Of a DNA stretch of 52,597 nt, positions 21,191 to 30,007 are shown piece after piece. The stretch covers positions 1 to 52,597 of the forward strand of contig NZ_AQUU01000012.1 in assembly GCF_000372365.1 (NCBI RefSeq), in the 5' to 3' direction. Each line of letters opens with the position of its first letter. Position 1 is the first letter of the stretch. Position numbers and translations under genes: made by a program. This DNA is from Aggregatibacter actinomycetemcomitans DSM 8324 (GTDB lineage Bacteria > Pseudomonadota > Gammaproteobacteria > Enterobacterales > Pasteurellaceae). The notes below the pieces were generated by a model. The model did not search any database. It saw only the letters and a list, made by a program, of their open reading frames with translations, and was not told the DNA's origin.

Positions 21191-22081
21191 TTAATAAAAC
21201 ATACCTTTATTTGTTCTTCGTTTTAACATCCCAGGAAAACAATAAACAATAAGTGCACTTAAAATCAGAATACAACCTAACATTTTTTGCCTGCTCATAG
21301 ACTCATTCAATATAATCGTACTAAAAACCATTGTCCAAATAAGTTCTAATAACATGATAATAGCTGCATTATTAATATCACAATGCTTTTGCGCGACTGT
21401 TTGTAAAAACACTCGCAGATTGGTAGCTATAAGAGTACTGCCAACAAACCAAAACCAAGTATTTTCAGGAATAGGAAAATACCATTTTTCAAAAATTAAC
21501 GAGTAACTTCCAGCTAAGAAACTAATAACACCTAATTGAATCGTAGTTAAAGATAAGGTTGGGATATTTTTAGAAAATTGATTATTTAAAACAAAATATA
21601 AGGCTGCAGAACATGAAGCTAGTAAAAAGAGTATATTACCATACGAGAGATGTAGTCCCTTTCCGTCTTCATTTGAAAGCAAATATAAACCAGAAATTGC
21701 AAGTGGTAAACAAAACCAAAAAACATATTTAGGCTGATATTGAAACAATATCCAAGATATCACTGGCGCAATCAGCATTGCCAAACTATATAAAAAAGCA
21801 CCTTCTCCCAAATCTTCACTATAAATTAATCCGGTAATCCATAGAACCATATTGACAATATAAGCCAAACCTACAGATGCCGCTTTTAATTTTTGAGAAG
21901 TAGTGAGTTTAATTATTGCTTTAAAAGATAATGGCAGAAAAATTAGACATGCCAACGTGAAACGCAGGCCAATAAATCCCATTGTAGGCATGCCTTCTAA
22001 AGAATATTTAGAAAAGAACCAGCCTGATGCAGCAATGAATGTGACGATAAAAAGGAGAAGCTCGCCGGTGTATTTTTTCAT
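21191..22081 (-). CDS. DMT superfamily (EamA) transporter
   Basis: A 296-residue inner-membrane protein with about ten hydrophobic segments in two repeats of five, the EamA drug/metabolite transporter pattern. The substrate is unknown; relatives export amino acids, nucleobases or toxic compounds. The frame can start four codons earlier at a TTG, but ATG 22081 (MKKYTGELLLFIVTFIAASG) has a GGTGGA ribosome site at a good distance. The DNA is clearly AT-rich compared with dauA, marking the left edge of the accessory block. It is on the same strand as the uronate genes but separated by a terminator and a broken gene. Confidence 0.8.
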   Translation of the reverse strand: MKKYTGELLLFIVTFIAASGWFFSKYSLEGMPTMGFIGLRFTLACLIFLPLSFKAIIKLTTSQKLKAASVGLAYIVNMVLWITGLIYSEDLGEGAFLYSLAMLIAPVISWILFQYQPKYVFWFCLPLAISGLYLLSNEDGKGLHLSYGNILFLLASCSAALYFVLNNQFSKNIPTLSLTTIQLGVISFLAGSYSLIFEKWYFPIPENTWFWFVGSTLIATNLRVFLQTVAQKHCDINNAAIIMLLELIWTMVFSTIILNESMSRQKMLGCILILSALIVYCFPGMLKRRTNKGMFY

Positions 22082-22096
22082 TGTGTCCACCAAATA

Positions 22097-22124
22097 AAAT
22101 CAGCACTCCTCAAAGTGCTGATTT
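22097..22124 (-). terminator. Terminator after PP2C-like pseudogene
   Basis: AAATCAGCACT (22097-22107) pairs perfectly with AGTGCTGATTT (22114-22124) around a six-base loop. On the minus strand it is followed by TATTTGG after ATTTT, a fair T-run. It lies 13 bases after the end of the pseudogene. Confidence 0.7.
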
Positions 22125-22137
22125 CCTCTCCATCTTA

Positions 22138-23080
22138 TTATTTTGATCTATAAATTAAAATTGCACGATCATCAAAGGTGTAGTTCCCTTTCATAACACC
22201 TTTCGTCGATGGGTTTTCAATACGCAATGGATCTGACTGTAATTCAGATTTTAGTTGATTTTCATAGCTTTCAATCGTTGCTTCTTTAGCATAGGTTTCA
22301 TATCCATCTGAAGATAATTCAATTACTTTTGGTTTTTTATCAAACTTCCAAGTTTTTAGTTCATTTTCAGAGATGTTAAAACCATCGATAGCCCAATATT
22401 GAAATGCTTTTGGCGCATTTGGGTTGTTTTGAAATTCTGATTGTCTTTGTAATAATGGCATAATATAGAAACGACCGAGGTCATTTTCTTCTATTTGTTC
22501 AGGTGTAAATTTAAGATCTTTCAGATTTCAGAATTTTTACTCTTAATGCACTATTTAAAACATCTACATATTTAGCCTCATCATTGTAATTCACGCCATC
22601 AATTCTGGCTTTTGAATCACCAATTGCAACCAATTCATTTGAATCTAGGTTGTACCAAATTAATGTTGCCGTTGGTCTAAATAAAGGATTTTTCTCAAAA
22701 TCCATATCGGAGTTTTTGTTATAAAACTCTCTGAATTTCTCATTGATTTTTTGCAATACTACTTTTTTATCAGTATTAGGAGGTAACGATTGAAAAACAT
22801 CTTGAATAATATCACGACTAACGCGTCCACTTTTTTTACTATCATATTTTTTGCCTGATTTATCAGTAGCACCATCAAAAACGGCAAGATAATGATCGTT
22901 AAAAAACAACCCATCTTCACAAATTTGATTATTTTTCTCTCCAGGACCACCTTTCCCTTGGATAAAATAATCAATAGAGCCACTTTTAATTATGCTTTGG
23001 ACAGGTTTATCATAAGTCAGATTATCCTGTGCTAAAGCGGCTAACGGCAGAAGTGGGAGAATAAACAACGCTTTTTTTAT
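22138..23080 (-). pseudogene. Secreted PP2C-like phosphatase gene, broken
   Basis: Two open pieces (23068-22511 and the part down to 22138) together encode one protein of about 310 residues. It has a signal peptide (LFILPLLPLAALAQD) and PP2C phosphatase motifs in order: CEDGLFFNDHYLAVFDGATD, ATLIWYN...VAIGDSKARI, ELSSDGYET and FDDRAILIY. The break is a tandem copy of seven bases, TTTCAGA twice at 22519-22532; removing one copy restores the frame (VKILKDLKFTPEQ). In addition, the codon expected as start after a perfect AAGGAGG site is ATA (23080-23078), not ATG; TTG 23068 is a poor substitute. It follows uxuA by 25 bases. Confidence 0.7.
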
Positions 23081-23105
23081 AGTTTCCTCCTTGATAGAAA
23101 CAATG

Positions 23106-24290
23106 TTATTTATTGAAATACATTTTTTTTAATGCCATTTCTAAACCACGAAATTCAGCTAAACCTTTTAATCGACCGATAGCAGAATAGCCAGGATTGT
23201 TTTTTTTATGTAAATCATCCAACATTTGATGACCATGGTCAGGACGCATTGGGATTAAACGAGTTTCGCCGTTATCTAATCGGCGATATTCTTCAGTTAA
23301 TAAGGCTTTTACCACGTTGAACATATCCACATCACCTTCTAAATGGGCGGCTTCATGGAAACTTAATGGGTTATCTTCACGTTGAGTCGAACGTAAGTGT
23401 GCGAAATAAATTCGGTCGGAAAATTGTTCCGTCATTTTCACTAAATCATTATCAGAACGCACCCCATAAGAACCGGTACACATTGTAAAGCCATTAGCCG
23501 GTAATGGTTGAGTTTCGACAAACCATTGCATATCTTCAATGGTGGATACAATACGTGGTAAACCTAAAATTGGACGTGGTGGATCATCAGGGTGAATCGC
23601 CATTTTAATACCGACTTCTTGAGCGACCGGTACAATTTCATTTAAAAAATAAGCTAAGTGAGTGCGGAACACTTCAGGTGAAATATCTTTATAGCGATCT
23701 AACTGACCTTGAAATTCATCTAAGGTATAGCCTTCTTCTGCCCCCGGTAAGCCTGCAATAATATTACGAGTAAACTGTTGAATATCTTGATCACTCATTT
23801 TTTCGTAATAGGCTTTTGCTGCGGCTATTTCGTCTTTGTTATAGGTTTGTTCTGCACCTGGGCGTTTTAAAATATGAAGCTCAAAGGCTGCAAAGGCGAT
23901 TTGATCAAAACGTAACGCTTTTGAGCCGTCAGGGAGCTCATAAGCTAAGTCGGTTCTTGTCCAGTCCAAAACCGGCATAAAGTTATAACAAACTGTATCA
24001 ATGCCGCATTTTGCTAAATTGCGTAAGGTTTGTTTGTAGTTATCAATCCATTTTTGATAATTGCCGGTTTGGGTTTTGATTTCTTCGTGAACTGGCACGC
24101 TTTCGACCACCGACCATGTTAAGCCGGCATTTTCAACCTCTTTTTTACGTTTTTCGATTTCTTCAATGCTCCAAATTTCACCGTTAGGGATATGATGAAG
24201 TGCGGTGACAATACCGGTTGCTCCGGCTTGTCGAATATCTGATAAAGAAACGGGATCTTTAGGGCCATACCAACGCCATGCTTGTTCCAT
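23106..24290 (-). CDS. uxuA: Mannonate dehydratase
   Basis: Dehydrates D-mannonate to 2-keto-3-deoxygluconate in the glucuronate branch of hexuronate breakdown. The 394-residue protein matches UxuA from the start [35 protein letters not shown], with metal-binding residues in [23 protein letters not shown] and MRPDHGHQM. The length is normal. It is the last intact gene of an operon with a UxuR-like regulator (19-base gap), a GH31 glycosidase and a TRAP permease fragment. The other pathway genes (uxuB, kdgK, eda) are not in this window. An uptake core lies near 24200. Confidence 0.95.
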   Translation of the reverse strand: MEQAWRWYGPKDPVSLSDIRQAGATGIVTALHHIPNGEIWSIEEIEKRKKEVENAGLTWSVVESVPVHEEIKTQTGNYQKWIDNYKQTLRNLAKCGIDTVCYNFMPVLDWTRTDLAYELPDGSKALRFDQIAFAAFELHILKRPGAEQTYNKDEIAAAKAYYEKMSDQDIQQFTRNIIAGLPGAEEGYTLDEFQGQLDRYKDISPEVFRTHLAYFLNEIVPVAQEVGIKMAIHPDDPPRPILGLPRIVSTIEDMQWFVETQPLPANGFTMCTGSYGVRSDNDLVKMTEQFSDRIYFAHLRSTQREDNPLSFHEAAHLEGDVDMFNVVKALLTEEYRRLDNGETRLIPMRPDHGHQMLDDLHKKNNPGYSAIGRLKGLAEFRGLEMALKKMYFNK

Positions 24291-24309
24291 ATTTAACTCC
24301 TATTTATTT

Positions 24310-25065
24310 CTAACGTTCAACAACAATTGGACTCATGTTAAACAAATAGCCATCAAAATTAGGATCATCTACATCTGATAATTCAAAGAGCTTTTGTTTA
24401 ACATTTTCTAAATGTTGCCACATTGCTTTTTTAGCCATTGCAGGATCTTTTCTTTGCAATGCTGTAATAATATTCTCATGATCTTGCAACCAGAGATGTC
24501 GATAACTTTGATTTGGAATATGGAGATGAAGCCCTTTCCACATTTGGCTATTAACACGGAGATCCCAGAGCGCTTTTTGCATTTGTACAATCACTTCATT
24601 TTGAGTAATTTCAGCAATGGTGCGATGAAAATCTTCATCGGCAACATAGTCTTCATTACCCTGCTCAAGTGTTGCTCGTTCTGTTGCTAGAATATCTTTC
24701 AATTTTGTAATATCTGCTCTTGTTGCTTGTAATGCAGCAAATTCAGCCATACTGCTTTCTAATAACTGACGGGCTTGTAATAATTCAAAAGGGCCTACAT
24801 CCACTTTATCCAAAAAATCATCATTGCTTGCAGCACGCTGAAGTAAGGCGATGACATATACACCAGAACCTTTTCGTACTTCGATAAGATTTTCAATTTC
24901 AAGCATGATGAGTGCTTCTCTGATGACTGTACGACTAACATTAAAATATTCAGCTAGATCTCGCTCAGCAGGTAATTTACCACCTATTTGATATTGATGA
25001 TTGGCAAGTTGTTCTTTTAATTCATTTCCTATTTTTTTATAGGATCGTAAGTCATCTAAATTCAT
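24310..25065 (-). CDS. uxuR: GntR-family regulator, UxuR/ExuR-like
   Basis: A 251-residue DNA-binding repressor of the FadR subgroup. The N-terminal winged helix-turn-helix (about 8-75) has LPAERDLAEYFNVSRTVIREAL; the C-terminal helical FCD domain (about 95-230) has the metal/ligand residues in DEDFHRTIAEIT and HEN...AMWQHLENV. Family members UxuR and ExuR sense hexuronate intermediates. Its place between the glycosidase gene (14-base gap) and uxuA makes it the likely local regulator of this operon. The symbol is assigned by context and similarity and is less sure than the family. Confidence 0.8.
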   Translation of the reverse strand: MNLDDLRSYKKIGNELKEQLANHQYQIGGKLPAERDLAEYFNVSRTVIREALIMLEIENLIEVRKGSGVYVIALLQRAASNDDFLDKVDVGPFELLQARQLLESSMAEFAALQATRADITKLKDILATERATLEQGNEDYVADEDFHRTIAEITQNEVIVQMQKALWDLRVNSQMWKGLHLHIPNQSYRHLWLQDHENIITALQRKDPAMAKKAMWQHLENVKQKLFELSDVDDPNFDGYLFNMSPIVVER

Positions 25066-25079
25066 AATTTTTCCTAAAT

Positions 25080-27455
25080 TTAGTTTGATAAACTCAATTT
25101 ATAGTTTTGATTAGCTAATTTACCATTAATGATTAATTTTCTTCTTTCATTTTCAGGAAGACGGAAATTAATTTCTGTGTATTTAGGTAAATAATCACCT
25201 GATTTTTCTAAATTGAGTTCTATTGTTTGGTTCGTGCATTTTAGATGAATGTGAAGCTCTAAATATTTACCTTTGAGATAATCAAAACTTTCGCCATCAT
25301 CATCAAACACTGTGATATTTCTTTCTCCTTGATTAATAAAAGGCATAATTAATAATTCTCGATAATCATCAGATAATGTATTTTTATGACCTTTTCTCGC
25401 CATTGGAATGACACTTCCAGCTCTTAAAAATAAAGGGATCCTTTCTAATGGCGTATCTACCGTGATTTTTTCGCCGCCATTAAACCATTTATGAGAGTAA
25501 AAGTCATACCAGCCTGCAAAATTTTGTGGAAGATAAACATCCCGTACTCTTTGATTTGGTTCTACCACAGATGCGACTAATAAATCTTCACCAAGAAGAT
25601 AATCATCATTTTCTGCAAATGTGTTTTTATCATGTTCATGATCAAGGAAAGTTGGACGCAATATAGGTTCGTTATCTTGATGTGCTTTCCAAAGTGTATT
25701 GTATAAATAAGGCATTAATACATAACGTAGTTCAATTGCATCACGAATAATATTTGTCACTTGTGGATACATCCAAGGTTCGTTGACGGTTTTGTCATCA
25801 TTCCAAGAGTGAATGGTAAAACGTGGGTGCATCACGCCATTTTGAACCCAGCGGACAAATAACTCCGGATCTGGCTTCTCGCCTGAAAAACCACCAACAT
25901 CATGACCGACGTTATAAAGGGCTGAGAGACTCATCCCTAATCCCATTTTGATGTTATAGCGTAATGTATTCCAGCTTGTACGGTTATCACCAGACCAAGT
26001 TTGAACATAGCGATTCATGCCTGGAGAACCTGAACGAGAAATTAAATATGGGCGTTTATTTGGTGCATACTCTAATTGCGCTTCATAAGATGATTTCATC
26101 ATCAATAGTGGTTGTAATGGGCGTAATAAGTTAATTGGCATACCTTTTCCAAAATAATCGCATTTGGCTTGGTTATCCCACACTTCAAATTCATTATTGT
26201 CATTCCATGTAGAATCAATACCATAATCCAGTAATTGCTGTTTTACATTTGTTTTCCACCAATTGACAGTATCCATATTAGTAAAATCTAAATGTGAACC
26301 TTCATCATCCCAAAACATGGATCTTTCAGGGCTATCAGATTCAGAATCTTTAATAAATAGTCCTAATTTTTCCACTTCTTGATAGCGTGGATGGTCTTGT
26401 AATAAACAAGGTTTAATATTTGCAGCTAATTTCATTCCAGCATGGTGGAAATGTTTTGTCATTTCTTTTGGTTGTGGAACTTTGTCATAATTCCAGTTAA
26501 AGACATAACGTTTCCCATTAATAGATGTATAACCTGATGAGAGCTGGAATGAATCACAGGGAATGTTATGTTCATCGCATAAATCTACGAATTTTTTAAG
26601 TTGCTCTTGTGCATCAGGTGCATCGGTGTAATACATTGTAGAACCGCTATAACCCAAGCTCCATTTGGGGCCGAAGATAGTGCCACCGGTTAATTGGCAA
26701 TATTTTTTCGTCACATCTAAAATTTTAGGACCTAAAATGACGTAGTAATCAAGATTTCCGTCTTCTGCTTTGTAAGTGCGGTAATAAGCGTGGTAGTTAT
26801 CAATTTCACTACCTAAAATAAACCAACATGGCGCAAGATTATCGTAATATAGACCATAACTAACATCTTCTGTGTGAGTAATATAAAACGGAATATGTTT
26901 ATAAAGTGGATCGGTATATTCTGCGTTATAGCCCATCGCATCAAGGTTACGCATTTCAAATCGACGACCGTGACGGTTGAGATTACCGGCTTTTTCGCCA
27001 AGACCATAATAGTGATCTTGGACACTTCTTTGTAAATAATGAGAGACTTCTGTACTTGAAATGCCCATTAAATAAGCACCGGTTTTTCTATCAGCAAAGA
27101 GTGTTTTCCACTCCCCATCTTGTTTATATTCCCATTCTAAATAGAGTGGTTGATGAATAGTTACCCTTAAAAGTGCGGTTGAAATTTCAAGTGTTTTTTC
27201 TGTTTGTTTGATTTCATAATCAGGACATGAGAAACCAACTAATGACCATTTATCACGACCTTGCCAATCAACATCGGTTTGATTTGGTGTAATTGCCCAA
27301 GTATGTGGCACTTTAAATTCATTATTTTTCGTGAAAGCAACTCGCAACATGTCATTTTCTAATACGAAAATATGAAGTGGGTAGCCATGATCACAAGAAA
27401 TATAAATGCGATGATTATGATTTTCTACAAAAAGCCAATTTTTAATCGTTTTCAT
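25080..27455 (-). CDS. GH31-family alpha-glycosidase
   Basis: A 791-residue glycoside hydrolase of family 31 (alpha-glucosidase/alpha-xylosidase clan). It has the N-terminal beta-sandwich with HYYGLGEKAG, the catalytic barrel with the nucleophile Asp near 419 in STWNDNNEF and the acid/base Asp near 490 in WSGDNRTSW, and the end block ERIPLFLRAGSVIPM. No signal peptide is seen, so it should act in the cytoplasm on an imported sugar. Embedded between a TRAP permease and uxuR-uxuA, it may split an alpha-linked uronate disaccharide or glycoside; that is inference. The DNA is AT-rich. Two uptake cores (near 26774 and 27170) show long residence in this lineage. Confidence 0.88.
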   Translation of the reverse strand: MKTIKNWLFVENHNHRIYISCDHGYPLHIFVLENDMLRVAFTKNNEFKVPHTWAITPNQTDVDWQGRDKWSLVGFSCPDYEIKQTEKTLEISTALLRVTIHQPLYLEWEYKQDGEWKTLFADRKTGAYLMGISSTEVSHYLQRSVQDHYYGLGEKAGNLNRHGRRFEMRNLDAMGYNAEYTDPLYKHIPFYITHTEDVSYGLYYDNLAPCWFILGSEIDNYHAYYRTYKAEDGNLDYYVILGPKILDVTKKYCQLTGGTIFGPKWSLGYSGSTMYYTDAPDAQEQLKKFVDLCDEHNIPCDSFQLSSGYTSINGKRYVFNWNYDKVPQPKEMTKHFHHAGMKLAANIKPCLLQDHPRYQEVEKLGLFIKDSESDSPERSMFWDDEGSHLDFTNMDTVNWWKTNVKQQLLDYGIDSTWNDNNEFEVWDNQAKCDYFGKGMPINLLRPLQPLLMMKSSYEAQLEYAPNKRPYLISRSGSPGMNRYVQTWSGDNRTSWNTLRYNIKMGLGMSLSALYNVGHDVGGFSGEKPDPELFVRWVQNGVMHPRFTIHSWNDDKTVNEPWMYPQVTNIIRDAIELRYVLMPYLYNTLWKAHQDNEPILRPTFLDHEHDKNTFAENDDYLLGEDLLVASVVEPNQRVRDVYLPQNFAGWYDFYSHKWFNGGEKITVDTPLERIPLFLRAGSVIPMARKGHKNTLSDDYRELLIMPFINQGERNITVFDDDGESFDYLKGKYLELHIHLKCTNQTIELNLEKSGDYLPKYTEINFRLPENERRKLIINGKLANQNYKLSLSN

Positions 27456-27478
27456 CTCTATTTTCCCCTGTCAATAAA

Positions 27479-28555
27479 TTAATAACCTAATAACATTCGT
27501 GGTAATGCTAAACTTAATGATGGAACATAAGTCACCAGTAATAACGTCATAATGAGGGCAAAATAAAATGGTAACAATGGATTAATAACCTGATTAATTT
27601 TTATGCCGCCAACAGAACAACCGATGAATAATGCACTACCAACCGGTGGAGTACAGATACCGATAGAAAGGTTGAATGCCATTAATACACCAAAGTGAAC
27701 CGGATCCATACCTAATTCAGTGACGATAGGTAAGAAAATTGGAGTGAAAATAAGTAATGCAGGTGTCATATCCATGAATACGCCGACAATTAATAGAATA
27801 ATGTTGATGATTAATAGGATAACAATTGGATTGTCAGAAATGTTTAATAGTGCATCACTAATAGTGTAAGGAATATCCGCATTTGCCATTGCCCAAGACA
27901 TACCCATTGATGTACCAATTAAGAGAAGTACAATGGCGGTTGTTACAACAGAATCTAAAATAATTTTTGGTAATTCTTTGATGGTTACTTCACGATAGAA
28001 AACAACGGCAAGAATTAAGGTATAAACAACAGCGAAAGCAGACGCTTCTGTTGCAGTGAAGATACCGCCGATGATTCCTCCCATGATAACAATGATCAAC
28101 CCAAGACTTGGTAACGCATCCAGCGTTTTTTTCATCGCTTCAGAACGCGTTGGTTTTGGAGAAACCGGGTATTTTCTTTTTTTCGCAATAACAGCGACGA
28201 TAACCATGATCGATAGTCCCATCAAAATACCTGGAATGTAACCAGCAAGGAATAATGCGCCGATAGATGTGCCACCTGAAATCAAGGAATACACAATGAA
28301 GGTATTACTTGGTGGAATTAATAATCCGGTTGGGCAAGACGCTATATTAACAGCTGCAGAAAAAGACGGGTCATAACCTTCTTTCTTTTGTAATGGGGAC
28401 ATAATCCCGCCCATCGCTGCACCTGATGCTACTGCGGAACCTGAAATTGAACCAAACATCATGTTAGCCAATACGTTTACGTGAGCAAGAGAACCAGGTA
28501 GGCGACCTCCGATAACTTTAGCAAATTCAATTAACCAAAGAGGTGGCGGAATGGA
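27479..28555 (-). pseudogene. TRAP transporter large permease (DctM), 5'-truncated
   Basis: The C-terminal three quarters of a DctM-type TRAP permease: from IEFAKVIGGRLPGSLAHVNV through to the end PSLSLALPRMLLGY, about 355 residues of a usual 425-430. It contains many membrane segments and motifs such as ASCPTGLLIPPSN and GVFMDMTPALLIFTPIFLPI. Upstream of about 28540 similarity stops and a TGA (28554-28556) closes the frame. The partner genes for the binding protein (DctP) and small permease (DctQ), normally just upstream, are missing. The first internal ATG (28471) lies beyond several missing helices, so no working transporter is expected. The likely lost cargo was a hexuronate. Confidence 0.8.
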
Positions 28556-28588
28556 TCAACACTTAATCATGAATTAATCAATAAACTC

Positions 28589-28626
28589 AACCGCACTTCA
28601 ACATCAATGTTAAAGTGCGGTGGTTT
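28589..28626 (-). terminator. Inverted uptake-sequence terminator after molA-like gene
   Basis: AACCGCACTT (28589-28598) pairs with AAAGTGCGGT (28612-28621), extended by flanking CAA/TTG-type pairs, followed on the plus strand by GGTTTTT. It lies about 25 bases after the stop of the binding-protein gene and beside the TRAP gene breakpoint. Confidence 0.7.
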
Positions 28627-28651
28627 TTCGTTGCGTTTTTATAACGCGCTA

Positions 28652-29698
28652 TTATTTTGCTGCTTTATAAGGCTGGCGATAGAATTTCAAATAATAGTCG
28701 TTAACCATTTTATCTAAATCCACATCGCGAAAAAGCGCCGGGTAAAGTTCTTTGGCAAGCCATACTTCGCCCAACGCAATCGCTTCAGGCATCGGATAGC
28801 CCCAGGCTTTGGCATATTCGGGCATTAACAATACGCGATGATTTTTTACTGCCTCAATGGTCTCCCACACGTTGTCGTTTACAATGTCATCCACCACTTT
28901 CGGATAACGATCCTGCACCAAAATAACGGCAGGATTCCATTTTAAAACTTCTTCCATAGAAACCGTTTGAAAGCCTTTTACGCTTTCCGCCGCCACATTA
29001 TATGCCCCCGCATGCTCCAGCATTAAACCGGTATATTTGCCTGAGCCGTAAGTCCCGAGATTCGGGTTGGCAATATAAGTGCGTACGCGTTTTTCCGCCG
29101 GAATATTGCCCAAGCGTGCCGCCAGCATTTCGCGATTGGCGAATGTGGCTTTAATCAATTCCTCACCTTGCGCTTTTTTATCAAAAACATCGGCAATAAT
29201 TTCAATCCCGCGTTTTAACCCTTCGTTGTAGGCATTGTTTTCATCGGCAAGGGTCGGGTTGAGTTTGCTTTGTTCGGTTTTATCGCCGCTGCGTAACGAA
29301 ATGGCAATCACCGGCACGTTCATTTGGCTGATTTTTTCAATCATTTCTTTCGGCGCGTAATTGGTCACGAAAACAACATCCGGTTTGATTTCCATTAGGC
29401 TTTCAATATTGACCGTATTCAAATCACCGGGCATCGGTAAATTTGCCAATTCCGGCGCAAGGCGCACGAAGTCTTTGCCCAGCTGTTTTTGCCAGTTGGA
29501 AAGCACGCCCGCAATTTGTTTGGTGGCATCCAGTTGCACCGCGAGATTTAAGGTCTGGTGCTGTAATATCACAGCGCGATGAATATGGTCGGGGATGGTC
29601 ACTTGTCGATCAAGTTGATCGGTAATCACGCGATCAGCCCAAACGGAAGTGGAAAACACGCTCAATAAGAGCGCGCCAAGTAGCGTTTTAAACTTCAT
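28652..29698 (-). CDS. molA: Periplasmic metal/oxyanion-binding protein, MolA-like
   Basis: A 348-residue class III (TroA/BtuF fold) ABC substrate-binding protein with a signal peptide (MKFKTLLGALLLSVFSTSVWA, cut before DRV). The body has the two-lobe pattern joined by a long helix: PDVVFVTNYAPKEMIE near 110 and WNPAVILVQDRYP near 265, then EYAKAWGYPMPEA. From memory it is close to Haemophilus influenzae MolA, which binds molybdate and tungstate; other proteins of this fold carry iron complexes or cobalamin. No permease or ATPase gene is beside it. A ModE-like palindrome lies about 105 bases upstream. Confidence 0.65.
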   Translation of the reverse strand: MKFKTLLGALLLSVFSTSVWADRVITDQLDRQVTIPDHIHRAVILQHQTLNLAVQLDATKQIAGVLSNWQKQLGKDFVRLAPELANLPMPGDLNTVNIESLMEIKPDVVFVTNYAPKEMIEKISQMNVPVIAISLRSGDKTEQSKLNPTLADENNAYNEGLKRGIEIIADVFDKKAQGEELIKATFANREMLAARLGNIPAEKRVRTYIANPNLGTYGSGKYTGLMLEHAGAYNVAAESVKGFQTVSMEEVLKWNPAVILVQDRYPKVVDDIVNDNVWETIEAVKNHRVLLMPEYAKAWGYPMPEAIALGEVWLAKELYPALFRDVDLDKMVNDYYLKFYRQPYKAAK

Positions 29699-29802
29699 AG
29701 AATATCCTTTAATCGAAGTGAAAGAGACCTTTATTACCTAAAACAAAGGGAAAGTGCGGTGATAAAAAATCATGTTTTTTAAACGCCCTGAATTCTATCA
29801 AA

Positions 29803-29830
29803 GCGCTATATATTTTTGAATATAATTAGC
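29803..29830 (-). promoter_or_regulatory. Possible ModE-type operator
   Basis: An imperfect palindrome GCGCTATATAT, six-base centre, ATATAATTAGC. ModE sites in E. coli have paired TATAT half sites spaced by 6-7 bases. Its location upstream of a molybdate-binding-protein-like gene fits, but AT-rich palindromes arise easily by chance. Confidence 0.35.
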
Positions 29831-29949
29831 AGGATTTCATAGGAGCAATCTTGTTATAGAATGGGTAACGCGATTGCCATCAGGACGTGATGTTGAGAAA
29901 GAAGAAATATTTTGCGAATCGAATATGTCGTTTTTGATTAGGCGCACTA
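29831..29949. other. Intergenic stretch, faint coding trace
   Basis: Between molA and serA (309 bases in total) I see no gene. On the plus strand one frame stays open from about 29850 to 29949 (VIEWVTRLPSGRDVEKEEIF) and then enters the terminator. It has no recognisable start and no family I know; it may be the remnant of a lost gene. Confidence 0.25.
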
Positions 29950-29994
29950 AAAAAGTGCGGTGGAAAAACACAATGAATTTCCACCGCACTTTTT
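29950..29994 (-). terminator. Inverted uptake-sequence terminator after serA
   Basis: A 17-bp perfect stem: AAAAAGTGCGGTGGAAA (29950-29966) against TTTCCACCGCACTTTTT (29978-29994). It lies 13 bases after the serA stop. Both arms hold uptake cores. Confidence 0.8.
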
Positions 29995-30007
29995 ATCATG
30001 ACTAATA

